From Ruminococcaceae bacterium UBA5396 (lineage in GTDB: Bacteria > Bacillota > Clostridia > Oscillospirales > Acutalibacteraceae), in assembly GCA_002410715.1 (NCBI GenBank), contig DHOG01000163.1, forward strand, positions 2,741 to 16,877: a stretch of 14,137 nt of DNA, written 5' to 3'. Position numbers and translations under genes: made by a program. This document shows, one piece after another, positions 1-6,749 of this stretch (positions are counted from its first letter, which is position 1; the number at the start of each line of letters is the position of its first letter). The notes beneath the pieces were generated by a model, which saw nothing but the letters and a program-made list of their open reading frames with translations, made no database searches and was not told the DNA's origin.

Positions 1-1
1 G

Positions 2-829
2 GAGCAGTCGCCCACCAGAGTGGAGTATGCACAGGATAGAGCGGCCTTGGTTCATAACAACCATCCGTATGAAAACCATCCAATCAGTGAGATGCCTGAA
101 ACCGTAATCGAAAATGCTGATGAAAGCAGCAGCCGGGCTGTTTCACAAATTGCAGCCGATTTCGTCAAAGATGGGCTATTCTTATCAGACGGAAAAGCAT
201 ACGGTGTCGCAACAAAGCTGGATAATCCAACGTCGGATCAGGTTGAGCTGGATGGTGTAAACAGTTTGAACATGATACAGGCTGTGAATCTGCAGCTGCA
301 TAGAGCAGAGGCTGTACAGAATCAATCCGGTGCTCCTTTGATGGCGCAACCAACCGAGCTACCCGTTTTTGACCAGATTACCGATTCTGTCAGGATTTCA
401 CTGCAGGGCGGCAAAAGCACATTCAGTATGAAGCTTAAGCCCGAAGGCTTAGGTGAATTATCGGTCAAGATGACCATGGAGGACGGAAATGTATTTCTTG
501 AGCTGAATACCAGCTTACCTTCAACCAAAGCCATGATCACAAGTCAGTTGGGCGAGCTTAGGCAGGCACTGGAGCTGAACAGTGTCAGGGTGTCGGATTT
601 CAGTGTAAGCTGCAGTCATGATTTCGAGGCTGATGTACCGGCAGGCGTGTCTCTAAATCTAAGCGCTGCACAACAACGGTTTAGCTTTAATTCGTTCAGA
701 GAACGTCCAAACAGCAATTCCGAAGGCCAGTCCGGTTATGATTTTCATAATTCAAGCCAAACTGAAAACATGAACCGTGTGACTTACAACCCAAGCTTTA
801 TACGAGGGATATTAAACTGCAAAATTTGA
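2..829 (+). CDS. fliK: Flagellar hook-length control protein FliK, C-terminal part (5' end outside window)
   Basis: FliK is secreted through the flagellar export gate, measures the growing hook and, through its C-terminal domain, makes FlhB switch from hook to filament substrates. The reading frame is open back to the first bases of the window. A GTG at 20 would give 269 residues, but FliK proteins are usually longer and no ribosome binding site is well placed for it, so I treat the gene as truncated by the window edge. The N-terminal half is low-complexity and poorly conserved, as is typical. The recognisable Flg_hook domain is encoded at about 370-620 and contains the hallmark LKPEGLGEL, followed by alternating strands and a helix (MITSQLGELRQALE). 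The Asn/Ser-rich tail after it is probably disordered. flgD begins 13 bp downstream with its own Shine-Dalgarno. Identity is secure from the domain and the neighbours. Confidence 0.9.
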   Translation, partial: EQSPTRVEYAQDRAALVHNNHPYENHPISEMPETVIENADESSSRAVSQIAADFVKDGLFLSDGKAYGVATKLDNPTSDQVELDGVNSLNMIQAVNLQLHRAEAVQNQSGAPLMAQPTELPVFDQITDSVRISLQGGKSTFSMKLKPEGLGELSVKMTMEDGNVFLELNTSLPSTKAMITSQLGELRQALELNSVRVSDFSVSCSHDFEADVPAGVSLNLSAAQQRFSFNSFRERPNSNSEGQSGYDFHNSSQTENMNRVTYNPSFIRGILNCKI

Positions 830-842
830 AAGGAGTGATGAT

Positions 843-1313
843 ATGCCGGTTTCCGGTGTCGATAAGATGGGCGGAACGGTCTATCCCCAAGGAGTTGATC
901 GCAATTTAGGAAGCGCTGATCTTGGTGTTGATGATTTTCTTAAATTGTTAACTGCACAGCTGCAGAACCAGAATATGATGGAGCCTGCAAGCGATACCGA
1001 GTTCATCGCACAAATGGCACAGTTTTCTACACTCCAGCAGATGCGGGAGCTGTCAGCAATGTTTCAAAGCACGCAGGCATTATCATATGTTGGGAAAAAT
1101 GTGATTGTCAAAGATGTGGATGATAAGGGAAACATCCGTTATGTCCCGGGGGTTGTATCCAGCGTTAATTTTGAGAACCAAATGCCTTATCTCCTAATTG
1201 GTGAAAATTATTTCAAACTCAGCGATGTGACGGATGTATATACAGGGATTCCATCTGATGATCAAACAGGCGGCAACAGTGATCTGCCTGAAGAAAATAT
1301 CGAAATAATTTAA
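843..1313 (+). CDS. flgD: Flagellar hook cap / hook assembly scaffold protein FlgD
   Basis: FlgD caps the tip of the growing hook and directs FlgE subunits into place; it is exported and later replaced by FlgK. The 156-residue product carries the conserved N-terminal FlgD segment at about residues 29-70: GVDDFLKLLTAQLQNQN, then EFIAQMAQFSTLQQM. The second half (about 82-140) is beta-rich and ends in an acidic tail. It is shorter than the roughly 220-230 residues of enterobacterial FlgD, as is common in Firmicutes, where the additional Ig-like domain is reduced. The ATG at 843 is chosen because AAAGGAG at 829-835 lies 7 bp upstream; another ATG at 838 is out of frame. It lies between fliK and the TIGR02530 gene, the standard order in Clostridia and Bacilli. 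Confidence 0.93.
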   Translation: MPVSGVDKMGGTVYPQGVDRNLGSADLGVDDFLKLLTAQLQNQNMMEPASDTEFIAQMAQFSTLQQMRELSAMFQSTQALSYVGKNVIVKDVDDKGNIRYVPGVVSSVNFENQMPYLLIGENYFKLSDVTDVYTGIPSDDQTGGNSDLPEENIEII

Positions 1314-1333
1314 GGAGTTGATACATCAGGGCT

Positions 1334-1732
1334 ATGCGAATGGATCATCTGCTTGCTCAGCAAAGAGCAAGAATCCTTACCGATCAGCTTACAGATAAAC
1401 CTGTTTCAATAAACAAAGGCCAGACGTATTCCGGAGATCCTTTCGACAAAATACTTCAAAAACAGCTGGAAAATTCAGAGAAACTAAGCTTTACAAAGCA
1501 TGCCCAACTCAGGATGTCGGAAAGAAATATACATTTGACAGAGGATCACCTGGAAAGACTGGATGAAGCAGTGAAAAAAGCCGATCAAAAGGGCGTAAAG
1601 GATACCCTTGTTTTTATGGATCAAATGGCTTTTATCGTTAGTGTCATTAACAAGACGGTTGTAACCGCAATCAGCGGTGATGACGTACAGGGCAATGTTT
1701 TCACACACATAGACGGTGCTGTAATAGTATAG
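1334..1732 (+). CDS. TIGR02530-type flagellar operon protein, function unknown
   Basis: This 132-residue protein matches my recollection of the conserved family that sits between flgD and flgE in Firmicutes flagellar operons (TIGR02530, 'flg_new'). No biochemical role is established that I can name. The N-terminal ~45 residues are polar and look flexible. The conserved core starts at FTKHAQLRMSERNI (about residues 53-66), continues through helices with LTEDHLERLDEAVKKA, then KGVKDTLVFMDQMAFIVSV, and ends in VFTHIDGAVIV. There is no signal peptide, membrane segment or cysteine. The first in-frame ATG is at 1334 (a second at 1340); AAGGAG at 1312-1317 is 16 bp away, which is long, and an in-frame TGA at 1319-1321 rules out earlier starts except unusual codons between 1322 and 1333. 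Its stop codon lies inside a predicted hairpin. Confidence 0.82.
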   Translation: MRMDHLLAQQRARILTDQLTDKPVSINKGQTYSGDPFDKILQKQLENSEKLSFTKHAQLRMSERNIHLTEDHLERLDEAVKKADQKGVKDTLVFMDQMAFIVSVINKTVVTAISGDDVQGNVFTHIDGAVIV

Positions 1733-1753
1733 CCGGACCTTCGGGGGGCTATA
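1728..1753 (+). other. UUCG-capped RNA hairpin between the TIGR02530 gene and flgE
   Basis: TATAGCC at 1728-1734 is the exact reverse complement of GGCTATA at 1747-1753. The enclosed 12 bases can form a CC-UUCG-GG cap (1738-1745), the C(UUCG)G tetraloop known to be very stable. The stop codon of the upstream gene (1730-1732) is within the left arm. No T-run follows, so it is not a canonical Rho-independent terminator. It may act as an mRNA stability or processing element near the 5' side of flgE; that role is inference. Confidence 0.5.
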
Positions 1754-1819
1754 TAGATTTCGAATGACAGAGAAATTTACGCCGATCAAACAATATTAAA
1801 ATAAACGGAGGTCAAAGAA

Positions 1820-2650
1820 ATGATCAGATCTTTATATTCGGGCGTTTCGGGGCTTAGAAATCATCAGACAAAATTGGATGTAATCAGTAATAATATTGCA
1901 AACGTTAATACAGCAGGATATAAATCACAGAGAGTTATTTTCAAGGATCTGTATTATCAGACAATGGCGTCAGCGTCCGCCCCCGGTGCTGCCAAAGGCG
2001 GTACCAATCCAATGCAGTTGGGCTATGGTTCGAAGATTGCTTCGATTGACATGATCAACACACGAAGCGGCTACCAGACTACCGACGTGGCGACCGACCT
2101 TTATATCTCGGGCGACGGTTATTTTCGGGTGAGAGACACCGCCGGTGAAATAAACTATACAAGAGTTGGTGCCTTTAATTTTGACGCAGAAGGAAAGCTT
2201 GTGGATAGCAGCGGCAGTATTGTATCGGGCTGGCTTGATATTACCGGTGTCCAGGATGAAACAACCATCTCCAATATAGTCATTCCTAATATAGCTGACT
2301 ATACCGAAATTGCAGTCGGTCCTGACGGTACCATCAATGCCATTGATTCATCAGGAGATACCGTAACGCTTGCTCGGATTGCTTTGGCGAAATTCCCCAA
2401 CCCCAACGCCTTATCTATGCAGGGGAACCAGTATTACAAACAGACACAGAATACCGGTGAACCGAAATATGCAGTTCCTGGCAGTGACGCGACAGGATCA
2501 TTGATTGCAAATGGTTTGGAAATGTCTAATGTCGATTTGTCAAAAGAGTTTACAGATATGATCGTAACCCAAAGAGGATTCCAGGCGAATTCAAGATCAA
2601 TTACCACCTCAGACGAAATATTGCAGGAGCTTGTAAATCTTAAGAGATAA
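1820..2650 (+). CDS. flgE: Flagellar hook protein FlgE
   Basis: FlgE subunits polymerise into the curved hook, the universal joint between rod and filament. The 276-residue product starts with the rod/hook signature MIRSLYSGVSGLRNHQTKLD followed by NNIANVNTAGYK (about residues 25-36), and ends with the matching C-terminal helix (MIVTQRGFQANSRSITTSDE) that pairs with the N-terminal helix in the D0/D1 region. The middle carries GGTNPMQLGYGS and DLYISGDGYFRV, as in Bacillus-type FlgE. FlgG-like proteins share these ends, but the position directly after flgD and the TIGR02530 gene, plus the presence of two separate rod genes at 11521-12983, favour hook protein. Length is close to the ~264 residues of Bacillus FlgE and much shorter than enterobacterial FlgE. 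GGAGG at 1807-1811 lies 8 bp before the ATG. Structured RNA flanks it on both sides. Confidence 0.88.
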   Translation: MIRSLYSGVSGLRNHQTKLDVISNNIANVNTAGYKSQRVIFKDLYYQTMASASAPGAAKGGTNPMQLGYGSKIASIDMINTRSGYQTTDVATDLYISGDGYFRVRDTAGEINYTRVGAFNFDAEGKLVDSSGSIVSGWLDITGVQDETTISNIVIPNIADYTEIAVGPDGTINAIDSSGDTVTLARIALAKFPNPNALSMQGNQYYKQTQNTGEPKYAVPGSDATGSLIANGLEMSNVDLSKEFTDMIVTQRGFQANSRSITTSDEILQELVNLKR

Positions 2651-2651
2651 T

Positions 2652-2696
2652 TCGGAGGCTTGAGCTCGGAGGCTGTTTCAAGCCTCCGAGCTCAGG
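2652..2696 (+). repeat. Quasi-palindrome with two alternative hairpins after flgE
   Basis: Fold A: 2659-2674 pairs with 2681-2696 (16 bp including one G-T wobble, loop GTTTCA at 2675-2680). Fold B: 2652-2663 (TCGGAGGCTTGA) pairs perfectly with 2678-2689 (12 bp, 14-base loop). The folds share bases and exclude each other because TCGGAGGCT occurs twice in the left arm (2652-2660 and 2666-2674). The sequence begins one base after the flgE stop codon. There is no T-run after either fold, so it does not look like a standard intrinsic terminator. A 3'-end stabiliser of flgE mRNA, a partial attenuator, or a scar of template switching are all possible. Confidence 0.75.
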
Positions 2697-2814
2697 TAAG
2701 AACCGGTCAAATTGCATGGACGCATACAGTCGGTGTTCTAACCATGTTTTTGGATGAATTTGAATCGCAATCGTTTATGTTCAAAAGGACTTTGGCGCAA
2801 AAGGAGGACATGGA
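2697..2814 (+). other. Remainder of flgE-fliM intergenic gap, no gene
   Basis: This stretch separates the flgE hairpin from fliM. I find no open frame resembling FlbD/SwrD, MotA, MotB or FliL, and no convincing promoter of the SigA or SigD type. Its only clear element is the fliM ribosome binding site AAGGAGG at 2801-2807. An ATG at 2810 opens a six-codon frame only. Confidence 0.6.
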
Positions 2815-3780
2815 ATGTCCGAGGTATTAACACAAAACCAGATCAACGAGTTGTTATCCGAGCTACTTGCAGGAAATGCAGAAGAAACTATTGTTACACA
2901 CGAAAAGAAAGTTAAAAATTACGATTTTAAAAGTCCAAAAAAGATTTCAAAGGATCAGTTGAAAGTCTTGAGAGGCATATATGAAAATTTTGCGAGAAGT
3001 CTTTCGGCCTATCTTTCAGGCATCTTAAGAGTCCAATGCCAGATTAAAGTGGATGCAATTGAAGAACAACCTTACTTTGAATATAACAACGCCTTACCCG
3101 ATACGGTATTAATGGGCGTTTATGATTTTAAACCTCTTGACGAGAACGTATTGGTAGAACTATCAAATAATATTACCTTTGCTATTGTAGAAATGTTGCT
3201 GGGCGGAAACGGAAGCGGAGTGGTACTTGAGCGTGAATTTACTGAAATTGAAATATCCTTGATGGAAAGAATCTTGAAACAAATTGCAATATGTACGGAC
3301 GAATCATGGTCTAATTTGATTGAAACAGAATCAAGTCTAAAAAGAGTTGAGACCAATTCACGTCTGATTCAATCAATTTCCATGGATGAATCGGTTGTCA
3401 TCATTATTATGGAGTTTGTAATAAAATCCATACAAGGCACCATTAACATATGTGTTCCAATCATGAACCTGGAGCCGATTTTGGAAAAAGCGGGACCCTC
3501 CTATCTGTTGAGAAGAAAAACTGATAATCAAAAGGAGAATCAAAACAAAGAGACAATCATGTCACATATCAGTGAAACCCAAATTGATATGGCAGCCGTT
3601 ATTGGTAATGCTGTTCTCACATTTAAAGAAATCCTCGACCTGCAGGTTGGAGATGTGATTAAACTAAACCAATCGGTGGACAGTGAATTGAAAATCAACG
3701 TTGGAGGTAAAACAAGGTTTCACGGAATTCCCGGTATTATCAAAGATCGAAAGCATGTTAAAGTTACAAAAGCTTTATAG
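2815..3780 (+). CDS. fliM: Flagellar motor switch protein FliM
   Basis: FliM forms the middle of the cytoplasmic C-ring, links FliG to FliY/FliN and normally receives phosphorylated CheY. Of 321 residues, the N-terminal peptide (LTQNQINELL, residues 5-14) corresponds to the CheY-P-binding helix, whose usual form is LSQxEIDALL. Next comes the entry motif YDFKSPKKISKDQ (37-49), then the CheC-like middle domain with LLGGNGSG (128-135) and TEIEISLMERI (143-153), SWSN (165-168), and NICVP (211-215). After a polar linker (about 230-255) the SpoA/FliN-like domain fills residues about 256-320. Start at ATG 2815 with AAGGAGG 7 bp upstream. Length is normal for the family. The motif's two acidic positions are Gln and Asn here, which is unusual. 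fliY follows after 16 bp. Confidence 0.95.
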   Translation: MSEVLTQNQINELLSELLAGNAEETIVTHEKKVKNYDFKSPKKISKDQLKVLRGIYENFARSLSAYLSGILRVQCQIKVDAIEEQPYFEYNNALPDTVLMGVYDFKPLDENVLVELSNNITFAIVEMLLGGNGSGVVLEREFTEIEISLMERILKQIAICTDESWSNLIETESSLKRVETNSRLIQSISMDESVVIIIMEFVIKSIQGTINICVPIMNLEPILEKAGPSYLLRRKTDNQKENQNKETIMSHISETQIDMAAVIGNAVLTFKEILDLQVGDVIKLNQSVDSELKINVGGKTRFHGIPGIIKDRKHVKVTKAL

Positions 3781-3796
3781 AAATGAGTGAATACAA

Positions 3797-4879
3797 TTGG
3801 AACATATTGAAAAGAATGAAACATTAATTGATTCAGATTTTATTCTAAGTAGTATTGAGAAGGATACCATCGGTGAAATTATGAACATCAGTATGGGCTC
3901 GGCTGCAACAGCTATTTCCACCATGCTGAATAGAAAGGTTTCAATTACAACACCCGAAGTAATTTTGGCAAAAAGTCTCGAGTATGAATTTAGCGCTTTT
4001 GAACCGTCGGTGTGCACCGAAATCCAATATCTGGATGGGCTGAATGGCGGTAACTTTATGATATTAAAATTATCCGATGTAAAGGCCATCGTTAGCATCT
4101 TACTAAACAGCGAATCTTCGGATGATGATAGCCTGGACGAAATGCATCTGAGTGCAATTGGGGAAATAATGAATCAAATGATGGGTTCTTCCAGCACCTC
4201 TCTTGCCCAATTTTTCGGTCATAATATCAGCATTTCCATCCCCGACGTGTATGAGTTAGATCGAATCTACGATAATATCAAAAAAATGGGTCTCGGGGAT
4301 GTAGTGATTGTAAAGTTTAAATTTAGTATTGAAAATGCATTTGACAGTGAATTTGTATCCTTGTTGCCCATTGAATTTACAAAAGAGCTTGTTGAAAAAG
4401 TACTCGACTCTACACAACCCTCCCCTCAGGTAAGACAGCCGGAGCCGGCAAAGGCTTCTGTTCCGGTTGAACAAAAGAAGAAGCAGGACAGGCCTGTTGA
4501 AGCGTCTCCGGGAGCCGTCACCCGAAAGAAGCAGGTGAATGTCCAGCCACTTCAATTAGGCAGTTTGGAGAATGATATGGATAATATTATTGATCATGAT
4601 ACGGAAACCAAAAGCGAATACACTCAGCCAAGCTTCGAGCTGATCATGGACGTTCCTCTTGAGATTTCGGTTGAAATCGGTCATACAAGAAAGCTTGTCA
4701 AGGATGTACTGGAAATCCGTCAGGGAAGCATCATCGAGCTTGACAAGCAGGCAGGTGATCCTGTTGATATTATCGTAAACGGTCAGCTGCTTGCAAAGGG
4801 CGATGTGGTTGTTGTTGATGATAATTTTGGAGTAAGAATTACAGAAATAACCTCAAACAAGCATCTAATTCAGAAGTAA
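3797..4879 (+). CDS. fliY: Flagellar motor switch phosphatase FliY
   Basis: FliY combines a CheC-type CheY-P phosphatase with a FliN-like SpoA domain, and replaces FliN in the C-ring of many Gram-positive bacteria. In these 360 residues both phosphatase motifs (D/S-x3-E-x2-N-x22-P) are intact: D23, E27, N30, P53 and S119, E123, N126, P149. A Pro/Lys/Gln-rich linker spans about 205-265, and the SpoA domain about 283-355 (MDVPLEISVEIGHTR, RQGSIIELD, ADGDV-like KGDVVVVDDNFGVRI). The start used is TTG at 3797; the upstream signal is poor (GAGTGA at 3785-3790), and an ATG at 3783 is in another frame and stops after 14 codons. The usual FliM-like CheY-binding peptide at the N-terminus of Bacillus FliY (LSQDEIDALL) is absent. 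Location between fliM and cheY is classical. Confidence 0.94.
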   Translation: MEHIEKNETLIDSDFILSSIEKDTIGEIMNISMGSAATAISTMLNRKVSITTPEVILAKSLEYEFSAFEPSVCTEIQYLDGLNGGNFMILKLSDVKAIVSILLNSESSDDDSLDEMHLSAIGEIMNQMMGSSSTSLAQFFGHNISISIPDVYELDRIYDNIKKMGLGDVVIVKFKFSIENAFDSEFVSLLPIEFTKELVEKVLDSTQPSPQVRQPEPAKASVPVEQKKKQDRPVEASPGAVTRKKQVNVQPLQLGSLENDMDNIIDHDTETKSEYTQPSFELIMDVPLEISVEIGHTRKLVKDVLEIRQGSIIELDKQAGDPVDIIVNGQLLAKGDVVVVDDNFGVRITEITSNKHLIQK

Positions 4880-4937
4880 GGTTTTAGCAGCTCTCTAAAA
4901 GATGAGTTTATCTAAATCTAAAAGGGGCGTCTGTGAT

Positions 4938-5312
4938 ATGGTAAACGGAGTATTAATTGTGGATGATGCGGCGTTTATGAGATTGATGCTAAGAGAAGTT
5001 CTGCAAAGTGCAGATATCCCGGTTGCCGGAGAAGCAGCAACTGGTGATGAGGGTATTTTTAAGTATAAATCATTAAACCCGGATATTGTTATTCTTGATT
5101 TGACCATGCCCGGAACAGATGGCTTGAATGTACTGAGAATATTAAAGTCAATGAATAAAGATGCCCGGGTTATCATCTGCTCATCTATGGGGCAGAAGGA
5201 AATTGTGAAGGAAGCCATCAAGCTAGGTGCGGATGCATTTATCGTAAAGCCTTTTCATGCAAATAAGGTTATTGAAACAGTTCAGTTGGTTTATTCCAAA
5301 AGTGATGTTTAG
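4938..5312 (+). CDS. cheY: Chemotaxis response regulator CheY
   Basis: CheY is a single-domain receiver that, when phosphorylated by CheA, binds the motor switch and changes rotation. From the ATG at 4938 the product is 124 residues with the full receiver set: acidic pair D9-D10 (VLIVDDAAFMR), phosphoacceptor D54 (VILDLTMPGTDG), switch hydroxyl S82 (VIICSSMGQ), and K104 (FIVKPF) preceded by aromatic F101. There is no output domain. An ATG at 4902 is in frame and would add 12 residues, but AAAGGGG at 4921-4927 is 10 bp before 4938 and receivers start right before this first strand, so I prefer 4938. It follows fliY, whose phosphatase sites would dephosphorylate it. CheA, CheW and receptors are not in the window. 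Confidence 0.95.
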   Translation: MVNGVLIVDDAAFMRLMLREVLQSADIPVAGEAATGDEGIFKYKSLNPDIVILDLTMPGTDGLNVLRILKSMNKDARVIICSSMGQKEIVKEAIKLGADAFIVKPFHANKVIETVQLVYSKSDV

Positions 5313-5323
5313 GAAGTGGAAAT

Positions 5324-5716
5324 TTGGATGGATTTATGTCGGGGTTGCAGCTAATCGGCGCTTTGATGGGAGTCATTTTAGTTATTTTCCTTGCGTATTG
5401 GGGAACCACCTGGTTTTCAAAAAAGTACAGTTCTCTTTCCAGCGGCAAGTACATAAAGGTTTTGGAACGATCTATGCTAAGTCAGGACAAGCTTTTGGTG
5501 CTGGCAAAGGTCAACAATAAGGTTTATTTTTTAGCGATTACAGGGCAGCATATTGAAATTGTGGATAGGTTAAACGCCGAGGAATTTCCACAGGTGCCGG
5601 AATCAAATGAGCCGGAAGATTTTGCTTTTATATTAAAGAGCAAAATTATCAAACAGATTCCCTTTATTAAGCCCAAAGGCGACAAAGAGGAAGACGAACA
5701 CTATGAAGAAATGTAA
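5324..5716 (+). CDS. fliO: Flagellar export-gate assembly protein FliO (FliZ in Bacillus)
   Basis: FliO is a small bitopic membrane protein that helps FliP assemble into the export gate. The 130-residue product has one hydrophobic segment near the N-terminus (about residues 7-28, ending YWGTTWFSKKY) and a cytoplasmic beta-rich domain with the typical GKYIKVLERSMLSQDKLLVL and VYFLAITGQHIEIVDRL. An acidic, charged tail ends the protein. TTG at 5324 is taken as the start, with AGGAAGTGG at 5311-5319 upstream; ATG at 5336 (four codons later) is a real alternative preceded by GGATGG. The position between cheY and fliP is diagnostic, since the sequence itself is weakly conserved. The last 14 bases overlap fliP, which suggests translational coupling. 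Confidence 0.85.
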   Translation: MDGFMSGLQLIGALMGVILVIFLAYWGTTWFSKKYSSLSSGKYIKVLERSMLSQDKLLVLAKVNNKVYFLAITGQHIEIVDRLNAEEFPQVPESNEPEDFAFILKSKIIKQIPFIKPKGDKEEDEHYEEM

Positions 5717-6443
5717 GCGGATAATATTTTTGGCGTCTTTCCTAATGCTGACCATGCTGATGCCTGTATGTGCAACCGATAACGCTGATGTATCAATCAA
5801 TATTAATGGACTTGATAACTCGTCCAATAGCCTGAAAATACTGTTTTTGCTTACCCTGGTTGCCATTGTTCCGTCACTGCTGATTATGATGTCCGGATTT
5901 ACAAGAATTGTGATTGTTCTTTCTTTTGTAAGAAACGCACTGGGCCTTCAGCAAACACCGCCGAATCAGGTGTTGGTCGGATTAGCATTATTTTTGACGT
6001 TATTTATTATGTCACCCGTACTGACTCAGATTAATAAGGAGGCTTATACGCCTTACTCAGCAGGTGAAATAACACAAGAGCAGGCGATTGATAAGGCAAT
6101 GGTTCCCATTCGATCTTTTATGCTGAAGAATACAAATAAGCAAGACTTAAATTTGTTTATCAGTCTGTCAAAAATGGAGAAACCAAAGACACATGACGAT
6201 ATTCCAACCGAGCTTGTTATACCCGCTTTCATCACGAGTGAGCTTAAAAGAGCTTTTATCATGGGCTTTTTAATATTTATTCCTTTTCTCGTTATTGATA
6301 TGGTGGTATCAAGTGTTCTAATGTCAATGGGCATGGTAATGCTGCCTCCGGTTATGATTTCACTTCCGTTTAAGTTGATCCTGTTTGTTCTGGTAGATGG
6401 CTGGGGTCTTATTGTAAAATCGCTGATTACAAGTTTTAACTGA
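5703..6443 (+). CDS. fliP: Flagellar export-gate protein FliP
   Basis: FliP is the main subunit of the FliP5Q4R1 channel through which rod, hook and filament proteins are exported. The 246 residues begin with a cleavable signal peptide (KKCKR, hydrophobic core, probable cut after VCA near residue 24), a known trait of FliP. Then come the family blocks FTRIVIVLSFVRNALG with TPPNQVLVGLALFLTLF (66-102), the periplasmic loop, LVIPAFITSELKRAF (171-185), and the final membrane pair with MGMVMLPPVMISLPFKL (209-225) and DGW. Length is normal. ATG at 5703 lies inside the 3' end of fliO, with GAGGAAG at 5687-5693. fliQ follows after 13 bp. Confidence 0.97.
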   Translation: MKKCKRIIFLASFLMLTMLMPVCATDNADVSININGLDNSSNSLKILFLLTLVAIVPSLLIMMSGFTRIVIVLSFVRNALGLQQTPPNQVLVGLALFLTLFIMSPVLTQINKEAYTPYSAGEITQEQAIDKAMVPIRSFMLKNTNKQDLNLFISLSKMEKPKTHDDIPTELVIPAFITSELKRAFIMGFLIFIPFLVIDMVVSSVLMSMGMVMLPPVMISLPFKLILFVLVDGWGLIVKSLITSFN

Positions 6444-6456
6444 ATGGATGGTGTAA

Positions 6457-6723
6457 ATGTCACAGGGAGATATACTTGCGATATGTAAGGAAGCAATCAT
6501 GACCGCATTAATGATCGCTGCACCGTTTCTTTTAGTAAGCCTGATTATTGGCGTTGTAATTTCGGTTTTGCAGGCAGCAACCCAGATTCATGAGCAAACC
6601 ATAACCTTTGTACCCAAGATACTTGCGGTTGCACTAATCCTGATTTTTCTGGGCTCATGGATTATAAACGTTATGATTGGATTCACCGAATACATTTTTG
6701 TTTACATAACAAATTTGTCATAA
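6457..6723 (+). CDS. fliQ: Flagellar export-gate protein FliQ
   Basis: FliQ supplies four copies of a two-helix hairpin that wrap the FliP/FliR channel. The 88-residue protein has two hydrophobic helices (about residues 16-38 and 52-75) joined by the conserved turn ATQIHEQTITFVPKI (41-55). Length and organisation are as expected for the family. The ATG at 6457 has GGATGG at 6446-6451 five bases upstream. fliR starts 26 bp after the stop codon. Confidence 0.96.
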   Translation: MSQGDILAICKEAIMTALMIAAPFLLVSLIIGVVISVLQAATQIHEQTITFVPKILAVALILIFLGSWIINVMIGFTEYIFVYITNLS

Positions 6724-6749
6724 ATGAATTTTGCCTTAAGGGAAATGAT

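Noticed and set aside
165..540. Minus-strand open frames opposite fliK
   Set aside because: They mirror the fliK coding frame, have no recognisable domain and no ribosome binding site.
1762..1788. SigD-like -10 (GCCGATCA at 1781) before flgE
   Set aside because: Only 6 of 8 match and no TAAA-like -35 lies at 14-16 bases, so it is not convincing.
3783..3827. Short ATG frame of 14 codons before fliY, beginning MSE like FliM
   Set aside because: It stops quickly and is out of frame with fliY; most likely chance.
4882..4900. TTTTAG/CTAAAA hairpin between fliY and cheY
   Set aside because: Six A/T-rich pairs with a 7-base loop are too weak to claim as an element.
4902..4937. Twelve-codon N-terminal extension of CheY
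   Set aside because: The ribosome binding site AAAGGGG falls inside it and the receiver fold starts at 4938.
5257..5520. 87-codon + strand frame across cheY and fliO
   Set aside because: It overlaps two clear genes in another frame, and its translation resembles no protein.
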